From Candidatus Gastranaerophilales bacterium (GTDB taxonomy: Bacteria; Cyanobacteriota; Vampirovibrionia; Gastranaerophilales; Gastranaerophilaceae), in contig CAADWU010000120.1 in the NCBI GenBank assembly GCA_900752845.1, positions 1 through 16,042 of the forward strand: a stretch of 16,042 nt of DNA, written 5' to 3'. This document shows, one piece after another, positions 7,237 to 13,491 of the stretch. The notes beneath the pieces were generated by a model that had not been told where the DNA came from, did not search any database, and worked only from the letters and a program-made list of their open reading frames with translations. The stretch's first letter is position 1; the number at the start of each line of letters is the position of its first letter. Made by a program: the position numbers and the translations under genes.

Positions 7237-7452
7237 TTATTTTAATCTGAATGTGATACGGCCTCTTGAAAGGTCATACGGTGTCATTTCTACTTTTACC
7301 TTGTCACCGGGAAGAATTCTTATGAAGTTTTTTCTGATTTTTCCTGAGATGTGAGCAAGGATTTCGTGGTCATTTTCAAGCTTTACACGGAACATTGCGT
7401 TCGGCATTGCTTCTAAAATTGTACCTTCTAACTCGATTACGTCTTTTGCCAT
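7237..7452 (-). CDS. infA: Translation initiation factor IF-1
   Basis: 71 residues, exact family length. It is a single S1-type OB-fold: MAKDVIELEGTILEAMPNAM, FRVKLENDHEILAHISGKIR, and the C-terminal PYDLSRGRITFRLK. IF-1 occupies the 30S A site during initiation. AAGGA lies about 10 bases before the ATG. In many genomes infA follows secY-adk-map. Here those are absent upstream and the gene has its own candidate promoter at 7511-7538, so it is the first gene of this transcription unit. Confidence 0.97.
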   Translation of the reverse strand: MAKDVIELEGTILEAMPNAMFRVKLENDHEILAHISGKIRKNFIRILPGDKVKVEMTPYDLSRGRITFRLK

Positions 7453-7510
7453 TTAGTTATTTTCCTTTTCAAATTTCGGCTTTTTTGCGCATAATACTGC
7501 ACTATAAATA

Positions 7511-7538
7511 ATCATACTTGCAAAATTGTTAATTGCAA
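7511..7538 (-). promoter_or_regulatory. Candidate sigma70-type promoter for infA and the ribosomal operon
   Basis: On the - strand: -35 TTGCAA (7533-7538), 16-base spacer, -10 TATGAT (7511-7516), about 55-60 bases ahead of the infA ATG. Matches are 4/6 and 5/6. The hairpin plus T6 further upstream (7563-7595) would insulate it from the pilin gene. Confidence 0.55.
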
Positions 7539-7562
7539 GCGGTTTTGACATGTTTTTCAGCC

Positions 7563-7595
7563 AAAAAACGTAGAAAAATTTTGTATGTTTTTCTA
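7563..7595 (-). terminator. Candidate terminator downstream of the pilin-like gene
   Basis: TAGAAAAA (7588-7595 read on the - strand) pairs with TTTTTCTA (7571-7578), an 8-bp stem. It is followed, after ACG-type bases, by T6 at 7568-7563. The stem is AT-rich and thus weak. It lies 124 bases after the pilin stop and before the infA promoter. The stretch 7596-7719 is very AT-rich with no other support for a gene. Confidence 0.4.
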
Positions 7596-7719
7596 AAAAC
7601 GCCACACTATCAAGATTTACTTGATTATTAAAAATTGCTTTGTTTAGCAACTTTGAGGTATATTGTAAATTTTTCTTAATAATTTTTAATTATTTAATTT
7701 TTAATTAAACAAAATAATG

Positions 7720-8483
7720 CTATTTGCATTTCTTTTTACCGTTCCAGCTCAGACCTTTGCAGTGAAGATAATCTAAATTTTCGTTATAAAGCACCCACGC
7801 AGTACAGTTACGGGAAGGATATGTGCCGTCAATGTAGGCGCAGCTTTGAAATTCTTCATCAGTTGTGCCGTATGGTACTATTCTGTTATTTTTTACCCTA
7901 AACCAGAATGCATCTCTGCCTGTTGTGTTAGGTTTTTTCTTGCCGTTTAAATCAACGAATAAAACAGCGCAATTTGTATTAGGATTTGTATCGCAGGTTT
8001 GTGCAGTCCAAATTGCTATTGCTGTGCCGTCAGCGATTGTAAATGTATAAAAATTAGAAGCACTTCCTCCAAATTGTTCTTTCTTTGTTCCTAGAGTGTT
8101 GTAAGTACCGTCATAAAAACATCCGCCTTTGTTTTTACAATCACTTAGAACTACCATATTAGGTGCGATTTTATTATAAAAGTTTGCAGCTCCGGTTACA
8201 TCACTCCCTGTGCCGCTTGCTGTTAAATTCCATTGGTCTAAAGTTCCGTGTTCATTCATAGCCAAAAGCAAAGCGTTGCTCAATGTAGAGTATGCTTTTT
8301 TAAGCTGGCTGACTGTTGCTTTTTCCTGATGATTAGCTATTAATGAGGGCATAGTCATCGCAGCAACAACACCAATAATACCGAGAGTAATTAACACCTC
8401 AGCTAATGTGAATCCCTTTAACCCTTTTACCCAAGTAACTTTTGCGGGGGGGGGGCAACCCTTAATGCTCTTAAATCAATCAT
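7720..8483 (-). pseudogene. Type IV pilin-like protein, out of frame at a C10 tract (switchable or broken)
   Basis: The body is an intact pilin-like reading frame: GFTLAEVLITLGIIGVV with Glu5 of the mature form after the prepilin peptidase site G/F, a hydrophobic helix, then a globular domain. That domain has several cysteines and a FVDLNGKKKPNTTGRDAFWF block. Upstream there is a near-consensus promoter, GGAGG 5-6 bases before ATG 8483, and a basic leader. Ten consecutive C (8446-8455) put that ATG out of frame: as given it yields only MIDLRALRVAPPPQKLLG and stops. Eleven or eight C would restore a 254- or 253-residue prepilin with a 24- or 23-residue leader ending KGLKG. The only in-frame start found in the pilin frame, GTG at 8397, would remove the cleavage site. 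It is a phase-variable gene, a pseudogene or a homopolymer sequencing error. The product class (major/minor pilin or secretion pseudopilin) is unclear. Confidence 0.8.
8446..8455 (-). repeat. C10 homopolymer in the prepilin leader
   Basis: Ten G on the + strand (C on the coding strand) inside codons 10-14 of the leader. It is by far the longest G/C run in this AT-rich window and is placed exactly where a length change toggles the frame between ATG 8483 and the pilin body. Confidence 0.9.
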
Positions 8484-8504
8484 TTTAGCCTCCTTTTTTA
8501 TTCT

Positions 8505-8533
8505 ATTATTTACTATTTATTGATTAATGTCAA
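8505..8533 (-). promoter_or_regulatory. Strong sigma70-type promoter for the pilin-like gene
   Basis: On the - strand: -35 TTGACA (8528-8533, 6/6), 17-base spacer, -10 AATAAT (8505-8510, 5/6). The start of transcription would fall about 15 bases before the ribosome-binding site GGAGG (8489-8493), leaving a very short leader. It supports ATG 8483 as the intended start. Confidence 0.7.
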
Positions 8534-8674
8534 CATAAACTTTGAAAAACCTCATGTATAAAAGCTTTTACTATAAAATCATTGTTAACTTTTTTTACAA
8601 TTTTTTTAATAATTGAATTTCAAAGGGAATAATATACTTAATATTTATATAGAGTAATAATCGAGGAGAGTGTT

Positions 8675-9061
8675 ATGGCTATCAAAGTTGACGGCATTTC
8701 ATCAGAAGACGAATTAAAAAAAGCGCAGGCTGCTGCACAGGCTCAAGGCACTTCTATTACGAATTATAATGAGTGGTCGCAAATTTTAAGTGATTTTCAA
8801 AAAAACGGTATTGAATCAACTGGTTCTTATGCAGGTGATAAAGCAAGAATGCAGGAAATTCAAATGGCTGTCGAGGAGTATGTGAACGAATTGCAGGCGC
8901 AAGAAAAAGTTCAACAAAATTCACCTGACAACAAAGAAACCGAGAAGGTTCAGAAAGCTACGGAAACTGACAGAAATCAAGATATAAAAGCTACGGTTGC
9001 AAATGCTACAAGTTCTCAAATTATGGCTGATTATATGAAATATTATCATTTATTAATGTAA
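8675..9061 (+). CDS. Hypothetical protein, 128 residues
   Basis: Not recognised. The ATG follows GAGGAGAG, a good ribosome-binding site. The N-terminus MAIKVDGISSEDELKKAQAA leads into an Ala/Gln-rich helical part. The middle (about 60-100) is strongly charged and Gln/Glu/Lys-rich (ARMQEIQMAVEEYVNELQAQ) and likely helical. The C-terminus is MADYMKYYHLLM. There are no Cys, signal peptide or membrane helices, so it is probably a small soluble helical protein. It is transcribed divergently from the pilin-like gene, which shares the 191-base region 8484-8674 with it. No clear promoter for it was found there. It ends at a strong two-way terminator. Confidence 0.75.
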   Translation: MAIKVDGISSEDELKKAQAAAQAQGTSITNYNEWSQILSDFQKNGIESTGSYAGDKARMQEIQMAVEEYVNELQAQEKVQQNSPDNKETEKVQKATETDRNQDIKATVANATSSQIMADYMKYYHLLM

Positions 9062-9082
9062 TTAATCGTCGTAGAATGGCAG

Positions 9083-9115
9083 AAAAAAACGTTATCTTTT
9101 TGATAACGTTTTTTT
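9083..9115. terminator. Bidirectional terminator between the 128-aa gene and lepB
   Basis: AAAAAAACGTTATC pairs with GATAACGTTTTTTT around a TTTTT loop (arms 9083-9096 and 9102-9115). A and T runs flank the CGTTATC core on both sides, so it can stop the + strand gene and the convergent lepB transcript. Confidence 0.9.
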
Positions 9116-9116
9116 G

Positions 9117-9764
9117 TTAATTTAATGTTTTAATTCTGTTTATAGGCCAGAATAAGATTACCGCTTTTCCGACAAATCTGTCTTCAGGCAAAAAGCCCCA
9201 CCATCTGCCGTCATACGAATCACCTCTGTTATCTCCCATCATAAGATATTGTCCTTCGGGAATAACAACAGGTCCGCAAATCATATCGGGAGTACAGTCT
9301 TTTTCGTAATACTCGCTTCTTATGTATGGTTCGTTTAGCGGTTCATCATTGATATAGACAGTACTTTTGCCGTCAGCGTCGGTTTTAATCTCAAATTTAT
9401 CACCTGGAGTTCCTATTACACGTTTTATGTATGCAACATCTTTGCACCAAAAACCTGTAAGACGTGAAAATAATTTCCAAGGTGTGTTTCTTAGTTTTTC
9501 AAACGGCGGATAAAATACCATTATGTCGCCACGTTTTGGAGATGAATAAAATCTTGAAAATCTTTCAACAATTATCCTGTCACCTTCTATCAGAGTAGGT
9601 CGCATTGATGCGGATGGTATCCAGCGAATTTCTCCTACAAAAAATCTTATAATGATTACCATTACTACGACAAAAACTATTGTTTCAATAATCTCTCTTG
9701 CCATAGGATTGATTTTCATATATTGTTCTTTAATTTTGTTAATTAATTCTTTAAATTTATTCAT
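9117..9764 (-). CDS. lepB: Signal peptidase I
   Basis: 215 residues, membrane-anchored serine protease that removes Sec/Tat signal peptides on the outer face of the inner membrane. One N-terminal membrane helix is seen (about 25-42, ETIVFVVVMVIIIRFF). The catalytic serine is Ser53 in WIPSASMRPTL and the general-base lysine is Lys114 in VAYIKRVIGTPGD. The box GDNRGDSYDGRWWG (177-190) is the family's conserved C-terminal motif. A CysCys pair (161/163 region, KDCTPDMICG) may form a periplasmic disulfide. It overlaps the end of the prenyl synthase gene by 8 bases and is last in the operon. Confidence 0.95.
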   Translation of the reverse strand: MNKFKELINKIKEQYMKINPMAREIIETIVFVVVMVIIIRFFVGEIRWIPSASMRPTLIEGDRIIVERFSRFYSSPKRGDIMVFYPPFEKLRNTPWKLFSRLTGFWCKDVAYIKRVIGTPGDKFEIKTDADGKSTVYINDEPLNEPYIRSEYYEKDCTPDMICGPVVIPEGQYLMMGDNRGDSYDGRWWGFLPEDRFVGKAVILFWPINRIKTLN

Positions 9765-10611
9765 ATTTTAAAAGCTCCAAAAGCTCTGTTAAAGTTGATT
9801 TATATTTGCTGTTATTAAGTATTTCCAGTGAATGTTCAGCTTTTTCTATGTAATTATTTAACAAAAGCTTGGTTTTTTCAATACCTTTGTCGGGACTGTT
9901 AATATTTTGCGAATATATTACCGGTGCAGTGTATATTCCTTCTTTGATATCGGTTTTTGTTGTATTGAGATTAATTAAATCATTTCGTATTTGAAAAGCT
10001 GTGCCAAAGTTTATTGCAAATTCTTTCGGGTTAATATTGGAATTCGACAACAGCATAGCACCACAGATTGCTGTTTCAAATAATTTGGCTGTTTTCTGTT
10101 CTGTTTTTATCAGGTAATCTTCTAAGGCAGGTATTTCAAATTTATTAAAATATTGTGAAACTTCGCCTTTACACATTTCATCAAGTGTTTGTGCAAACAT
10201 TTCTATAAGTTTTATGGAATTTAGATTACATATTTTTTTTAAGGCTATTGAAAGCAGGTAGTCGCCTGATATTACGGCAAGTTTATTTTCAAATTCGGCA
10301 TTAATTGTTTTAAGGCTTCGTCTTTCTTTGCTTTCATCAATAATATCGTCGTGGATTAGTGAAGCATTGTGGACAAGTTCAACGGCAGATTGGAGTGAAA
10401 CTTGCCTGTCATCAATATTTTGACCTGCAGCTTTTAAATATAAAAATGACACAACTGCTCTAATGTGTTTTGAAGGAGCTGTCATAAGCTCGAAAAGTTT
10501 TGATTTTAAAGGCTCCCGAATGTTTATATCTTCTGTTATTTCTGCTTTAATTTGTTCAACTTCTTCTTTTACTTCATTAAGGATATGCAAATATTTGTCT
10601 TGAAAAGTCAT
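9757..10611 (-). CDS. Polyprenyl diphosphate synthase-like protein, divergent
   Basis: 284 residues of the trans-isoprenyl synthase fold, which condenses isopentenyl diphosphate with allylic diphosphates. The first aspartate-rich motif is intact: LIHDDIIDESKERR (Asp88, Asp89, Asp92). KTAKLF (173-178) and KGEVSQ (148-153) are also as in the family. The second motif, normally Q(I/V)xDDxLD, is FGTAFQIRNDLIN, keeping only Asp211. The substrate-binding GGKRLRP is replaced by PSKHIRA. It may be a weak enzyme, a variant with different chain length, or a non-catalytic partner subunit. The ATG 10611 has no Shine-Dalgarno sequence and lies 23 bases after the glycosyltransferase stop. It overlaps lepB by 8 bases. 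Confidence 0.85.
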   Translation of the reverse strand: MTFQDKYLHILNEVKEEVEQIKAEITEDINIREPLKSKLFELMTAPSKHIRAVVSFLYLKAAGQNIDDRQVSLQSAVELVHNASLIHDDIIDESKERRSLKTINAEFENKLAVISGDYLLSIALKKICNLNSIKLIEMFAQTLDEMCKGEVSQYFNKFEIPALEDYLIKTEQKTAKLFETAICGAMLLSNSNINPKEFAINFGTAFQIRNDLINLNTTKTDIKEGIYTAPVIYSQNINSPDKGIEKTKLLLNNYIEKAEHSLEILNNSKYKSTLTELLELLKYE

Positions 10612-10634
10612 ATAATGATATTAACATAGAAAAA

Positions 10635-11531
10635 TTATTTTAACCTTAATAACTCAGAGAATTTTTTTTCGCCTTTAATATATTTTGTTGAAATAATAGT
10701 AAGTTTTTCAATTTTATGATTTATTTTTTTGAAAATCCAGCAGATTTGACCGTAGACAATAAAAGCTAATATTTTTTTGTCGTCGGTATTTTTATATATT
10801 TTATAGTAAGCTTTTGTCTGGAGTGCAAATGGTGACTTTTGTTTTGACTTACTTATGTAGCTTGACGGATGAAGACGCCATTTTGTAAGTTTTGACGGAA
10901 TATAATAGAAATTATTAAGATGTGCAAGCTGGATGTAAATCCACCAGTCCAAAAGGCAATCTATAGGGGTGTCGAAATCTATTTTAATCAAATCAGATTT
11001 TTTTACTGTCACACTTGAAAAGGTAAATATATTATTATCGCAATAAAAATCATAAAACATGTTTGCAGGATATTTTTTCTTTGATAATTTTTTGTTAGTT
11101 CTTTTCATACTTCTTGATATGCGTTCAATTCTTTTTTCGTCGCCAAAAATTTCGCATTCATTAAATATTAAATTTATATTATTGTTATTTTTTATTACTT
11201 CTGTTTTTTGTTCAAGATAATCAGGTGCTAAAATGTCATCACTTTCAAGCAGTGTAATCCATTCCGTTTCAGCAAGTTTTATACCGTATTCAAGTGTTTT
11301 TTGAAGCCCTTTGTTTTCATTATTCGGGTGTGTAAATAGTTTTATTCTATTGTCTTTTGCACAAAAATCTTTGATGATGTCGATTGAATTATCAGTAGAA
11401 CCGTCGTCGACTATAACCATTTCCCAATTAGTATATGTTTGGCTAATTACAGATTGAATGCATTCTGAAATATATTGTTCATAATTGTAGCTTGTTAGTA
11501 CAATACTTATTTTTATACCGCATTCATCCAT
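10635..11531 (-). CDS. Family 2 glycosyltransferase
   Basis: 298 residues from ATG 11531. GT-A fold, inverting transferase type using nucleotide-sugars. ISIVLTSYNYEQYISECIQS at the N-terminus, VDDGSTDNS (DDGSTD at 42-47) for nucleotide binding, and ESDD (96-99) as the metal-binding DXD motif. The C-terminal half has a DWWIYIQLAH and KWRLHPSSY region common in GT2 enzymes of surface polysaccharide pathways. There are no membrane helices. Reading could extend to a TTG at 11618, but that lies upstream of the consensus promoter (11572-11600) and next to a terminator, whereas ATG 11531 has AAGGA. First gene of the operon with the prenyl synthase and lepB. Acceptor unknown. Confidence 0.92.
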   Translation of the reverse strand: MDECGIKISIVLTSYNYEQYISECIQSVISQTYTNWEMVIVDDGSTDNSIDIIKDFCAKDNRIKLFTHPNNENKGLQKTLEYGIKLAETEWITLLESDDILAPDYLEQKTEVIKNNNNINLIFNECEIFGDEKRIERISRSMKRTNKKLSKKKYPANMFYDFYCDNNIFTFSSVTVKKSDLIKIDFDTPIDCLLDWWIYIQLAHLNNFYYIPSKLTKWRLHPSSYISKSKQKSPFALQTKAYYKIYKNTDDKKILAFIVYGQICWIFKKINHKIEKLTIISTKYIKGEKKFSELLRLK

Positions 11532-11571
11532 TTTATGAATTCCTTTTTGATAAATTATAACAATGGTAGTT

Positions 11572-11600
11572 AATATATTATTTAGTGAATAATATGTCAA
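11572..11600 (-). promoter_or_regulatory. Consensus sigma70-type promoter for the glycosyltransferase operon
   Basis: On the - strand: -35 TTGACA (11595-11600, 6/6), 17-base spacer, -10 TATATT (11572-11577, 5/6). Transcription would begin about 35 bases before ATG 11531. It excludes the upstream TTG as the main start. Confidence 0.75.
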
Positions 11601-11616
11601 GAAATTCTTAAAAGAC

Positions 11617-11647
11617 AAAAAAAAACGACTTGCTTACGCTTGTCGTT
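11617..11647 (-). terminator. Terminator of the four-gene unknown cluster
   Basis: On the - strand AACGAC (11642-11647) pairs with GTCGTT (11624-11629) around a 12-base loop that can itself pair (AGC..GC). It is followed by a run of nine T (11625-11617). It ends the transcript from 15661-11804, 157 bases after the last stop and just before the glycosyltransferase promoter. Confidence 0.8.
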
Positions 11648-11686
11648 GGAAAATCAATAGGAAAAAGGGAAAGGAAAAATTTGTTT

Positions 11687-11798
11687 ATGAAGTTTGCTTT
11701 AAGTTTGAAACTTCATTAATCACCCTGATTTTCTGGGTTATATGTAAATTCTGAAAAGGTTTCAGAATTGAATTTATTTAGGACTATAATAAATAGTC
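11687..11798 (-). other. Array of hairpins in the 3' region of the 347-aa gene
   Basis: Between the stop at 11804 and the terminator lie successive inverted repeats: GACTAT/ATAGTC (11782-11787 with 11793-11798), AATTCTGAAA/TTTCAGAATT (11747-11756 with 11760-11769, 3-base loop), ACCC/GGGT (11722-11725 with 11735-11738, weak) and ATGAAGTTT/AAACTTCAT (11687-11695 with 11708-11716). Three of the four are perfect stems of 6-10 bp. Confidence 0.6.
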
Positions 11799-11803
11799 TT
11801 TGT

Positions 11804-12847
11804 TTATCCGAATGTTTTGAATGTGGATTCGGTGTTCTTTTGGATTACCTGTGAAACTGCATCAATTTCGGTTGAAATTGCTTTCTGTTCAGTATCCAGC
11901 TGTTTCAATCTCAATTCAAGGTTTTTGTCTTGTGACTGAATGATTTCGATTTTGGCGTTAATCTCGTTTATTGCTTGATCATATTCATATTTTTCATACT
12001 CATACTGGTTCATAGCATCTTCGTATGCTTCCTGGTCAGTAACTGTAGATGTTGTTAATGAATAAGTCACCGGATTTCCGTTATTTGGTATGGTGATGTT
12101 TATGTAGCGGCCTGAACTGTCTTTTTCAATTAAGCAGTCTTCAACAGCTTTAACTTCTTCAGTTTTAGTTTCGCTTCCTACTTTGTAGCAATTAATATTT
12201 GATTGTGAATTGCCGTTATCATCGTAGTTAGCGTTTTGTAAATCTGAAAGTTTATAGAAGTAAGGATTATATTCACCTGTTGTTGTATCTTGAATATATC
12301 TTACAAGATAATCACCTGTGCCATATTTATTTTGAAGAAGTTTAATGTATTCGTCTTCTTCGGTTTTCAACTGAGTAATCTGGTCTTTTGACAGAGATTC
12401 CAAATAACTGTCTGTTCCGCCGGCATCTTTGTCATATGTGCCGTCAGCTTTTGTCGGTATTGTACCCAATTTACGCAAAGTATTAGAGCCGACTTTAAAT
12501 TCAGTTTTGTCATCATTAGCATTTACAATACTTGTAGATGCTCCTACAACTGAAAAATCATCTGTCCATTGTCTTAAATAACTTACAGTATATGTGCCGT
12601 CATTTTGAGCCATCATTGCTGTAATCTGGTTAGTTAATGCTCCGTCTTCGAAAGTATACACAGTTTTTGTGTAATCGTCGACAGACGGCGGTACAGGTAC
12701 TGACATACCCAGCAAATCATTGTAGTAATTTGCGGACTGGTTTGACAATGTTGTTCTTTGTTGGTTAATCTGTTGACCTTCAAATTCAACATTGGTTTTT
12801 CTGGCTGTCAGACCTAAAAATCTAGCTTGTGACGCTGCCATTCCCAT
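11804..12847 (-). CDS. Conserved-looking hypothetical protein with C-terminal coiled coil, 347 residues
   Basis: Function unknown. The N-terminus MGMAASQARFLGLTARKTNV followed by EFEGQQINQQRTTLSNQSAN is helical and amphipathic, with a conserved feel. I associate this start with a family seen in Gastranaerophilales proteins (recollection, not searched). The middle (about 55-255) is polar, Asp/Thr/Tyr-rich and probably beta-rich. The C-terminal ~85 residues form a coiled coil: YEYEKYEYDQAINEINAKIE, then LELRLKQLDTEQKAISTEID, ending TFKTFG. There is no signal peptide or membrane helix. Two helical ends around a variable middle resemble surface or appendage proteins that assemble through their termini, but this is only an analogy. 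AGGAAG lies about 10 bases before ATG 12847. Last gene of the cluster; the 108-base gap upstream carries a perfect palindrome. Confidence 0.8.
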   Translation of the reverse strand: MGMAASQARFLGLTARKTNVEFEGQQINQQRTTLSNQSANYYNDLLGMSVPVPPSVDDYTKTVYTFEDGALTNQITAMMAQNDGTYTVSYLRQWTDDFSVVGASTSIVNANDDKTEFKVGSNTLRKLGTIPTKADGTYDKDAGGTDSYLESLSKDQITQLKTEEDEYIKLLQNKYGTGDYLVRYIQDTTTGEYNPYFYKLSDLQNANYDDNGNSQSNINCYKVGSETKTEEVKAVEDCLIEKDSSGRYINITIPNNGNPVTYSLTTSTVTDQEAYEDAMNQYEYEKYEYDQAINEINAKIEIIQSQDKNLELRLKQLDTEQKAISTEIDAVSQVIQKNTESTFKTFG

Positions 12848-12933
12848 TGCTGTCGAACTTCCTTTCGTTTTACTTAGTACTCGTATTTATGTTATCGACA
12901 CATGGGGTTAAAAACTTTAATCATGCAGGTATT

Positions 12934-12955
12934 CATGTTACAAATTTGTAACATG
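12934..12955. promoter_or_regulatory. Perfect 22-bp palindrome, operator-like
   Basis: Each half is CATGTTACAAA followed by its exact complement with no loop. It starts immediately beside the stop codon of the 174-residue gene and lies 87 bases before the start of the 347-residue gene. No T run follows on the - strand, so it is not a normal terminator. A dimeric regulator site is the simplest reading; an RNA hairpin with AATT loop is the alternative. Confidence 0.6.
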
Positions 12956-13480
12956 TTATTTTTGCGGCTGATTTCTAAAACGGTCTGAAACGTAAGACAG
13001 GATTGCTCCTCCGATTTCTTCGTTAGGGTCAAAATTTGATGTTTGAGGACGCAGAGAATTTTGTATTAACATTTTTACAAGAGGACCGAAAGCATCAGGA
13101 ACCTGTGTTTTTCTGTAAATTCCTGCCAGATAAGTTTGAATATTGGGTGAAGTTGTATTGTTGAAGCGGGATAAAACGGGATACATTTTGTCAATGCCTT
13201 GTACACCGTTATCAAGCATTGAATTCACTATATGAAGTGTTTCAACAATCTGCGCTTCATTATTTGAGTTTGCCAGAATTTCGGCAAGATATGGCAATGC
13301 AGCTTCTTTTTGGGAAACAAAACAATCAACTTTGTTTTTATCAACGATTGTATAATTTCTGTTTCCTGAAGGTAATATACAAGGGCTGTAAGTAATTTTA
13401 TTGTAATTTTTATAAGCTGGATTGCTTTGCTTTTGCTCGCAATGACTATTATTTACTATATTAATATTGGTATAATTCAA
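12956..13480 (-). CDS. Hypothetical repeat-like helical protein, 174 residues
   Basis: Not recognised to a named family. Residues about 55-165 look like alpha-helical HEAT-type repeats: EAALPYLAEILANSNNEAQI, then LHIVNSMLDNGVQGIDKMYP, then YLAGIYRKTQVPDAFGPLVK. Such folds usually bind partner proteins. The start is TTG 13480, chosen because GAGGG lies 7 bases upstream and overlaps the stop of the preceding gene. Residues 12-22 (SHCEQKQSNPA) are encoded by a short palindromic repeat of the CATTGCGAG...GCAATCC type, normally found between genes, so this part of the N-terminus appears acquired. No signal peptide or membrane helix. Third gene of the unknown cluster. Confidence 0.75.
   Translation of the reverse strand: MNYTNINIVNNSHCEQKQSNPAYKNYNKITYSPCILPSGNRNYTIVDKNKVDCFVSQKEAALPYLAEILANSNNEAQIVETLHIVNSMLDNGVQGIDKMYPVLSRFNNTTSPNIQTYLAGIYRKTQVPDAFGPLVKMLIQNSLRPQTSNFDPNEEIGGAILSYVSDRFRNQPQK
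13417..13446. repeat. Palindromic intergenic-type repeat inside a coding region
   Basis: On the - strand: GTCATTGCGAGCAAAAGCAA followed by AGCAATCC. The ends ATTGC and GCAAT (13439-13443, 13421-13425) are inverted. Similar CATTGCGAGC(GAAGC)n-AATCC elements are widespread short repeats of bacterial genomes (general knowledge). Only one copy is seen in this window. Confidence 0.6.
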
Positions 13481-13491
13481 ATTCTAACCCT

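Noticed and set aside
7453..7650. 65-residue open frame immediately before infA on the - strand
   Set aside because: Starts with TTG without a ribosome-binding site, has low-complexity AT-driven composition, and contains the candidate infA promoter and a terminator-like hairpin.
7650..7719. AT-only inverted repeats after the pilin stop (TTTAATT/AATTAAA)
   Set aside because: Expected by chance at this composition; no GC content in the stem to act as a terminator.
7720..8397. GTG 8397 as the start of the pilin-like protein
   Set aside because: It would remove the conserved GFTLAE prepilin processing site, although a promoter, ribosome-binding site and leader exist upstream.
11532..11618. N-terminal extension of the glycosyltransferase from TTG 11618
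   Set aside because: It would begin in the T run of the upstream terminator and upstream of a consensus promoter. ATG 11531 has a ribosome-binding site and starts just before the GT-A domain.
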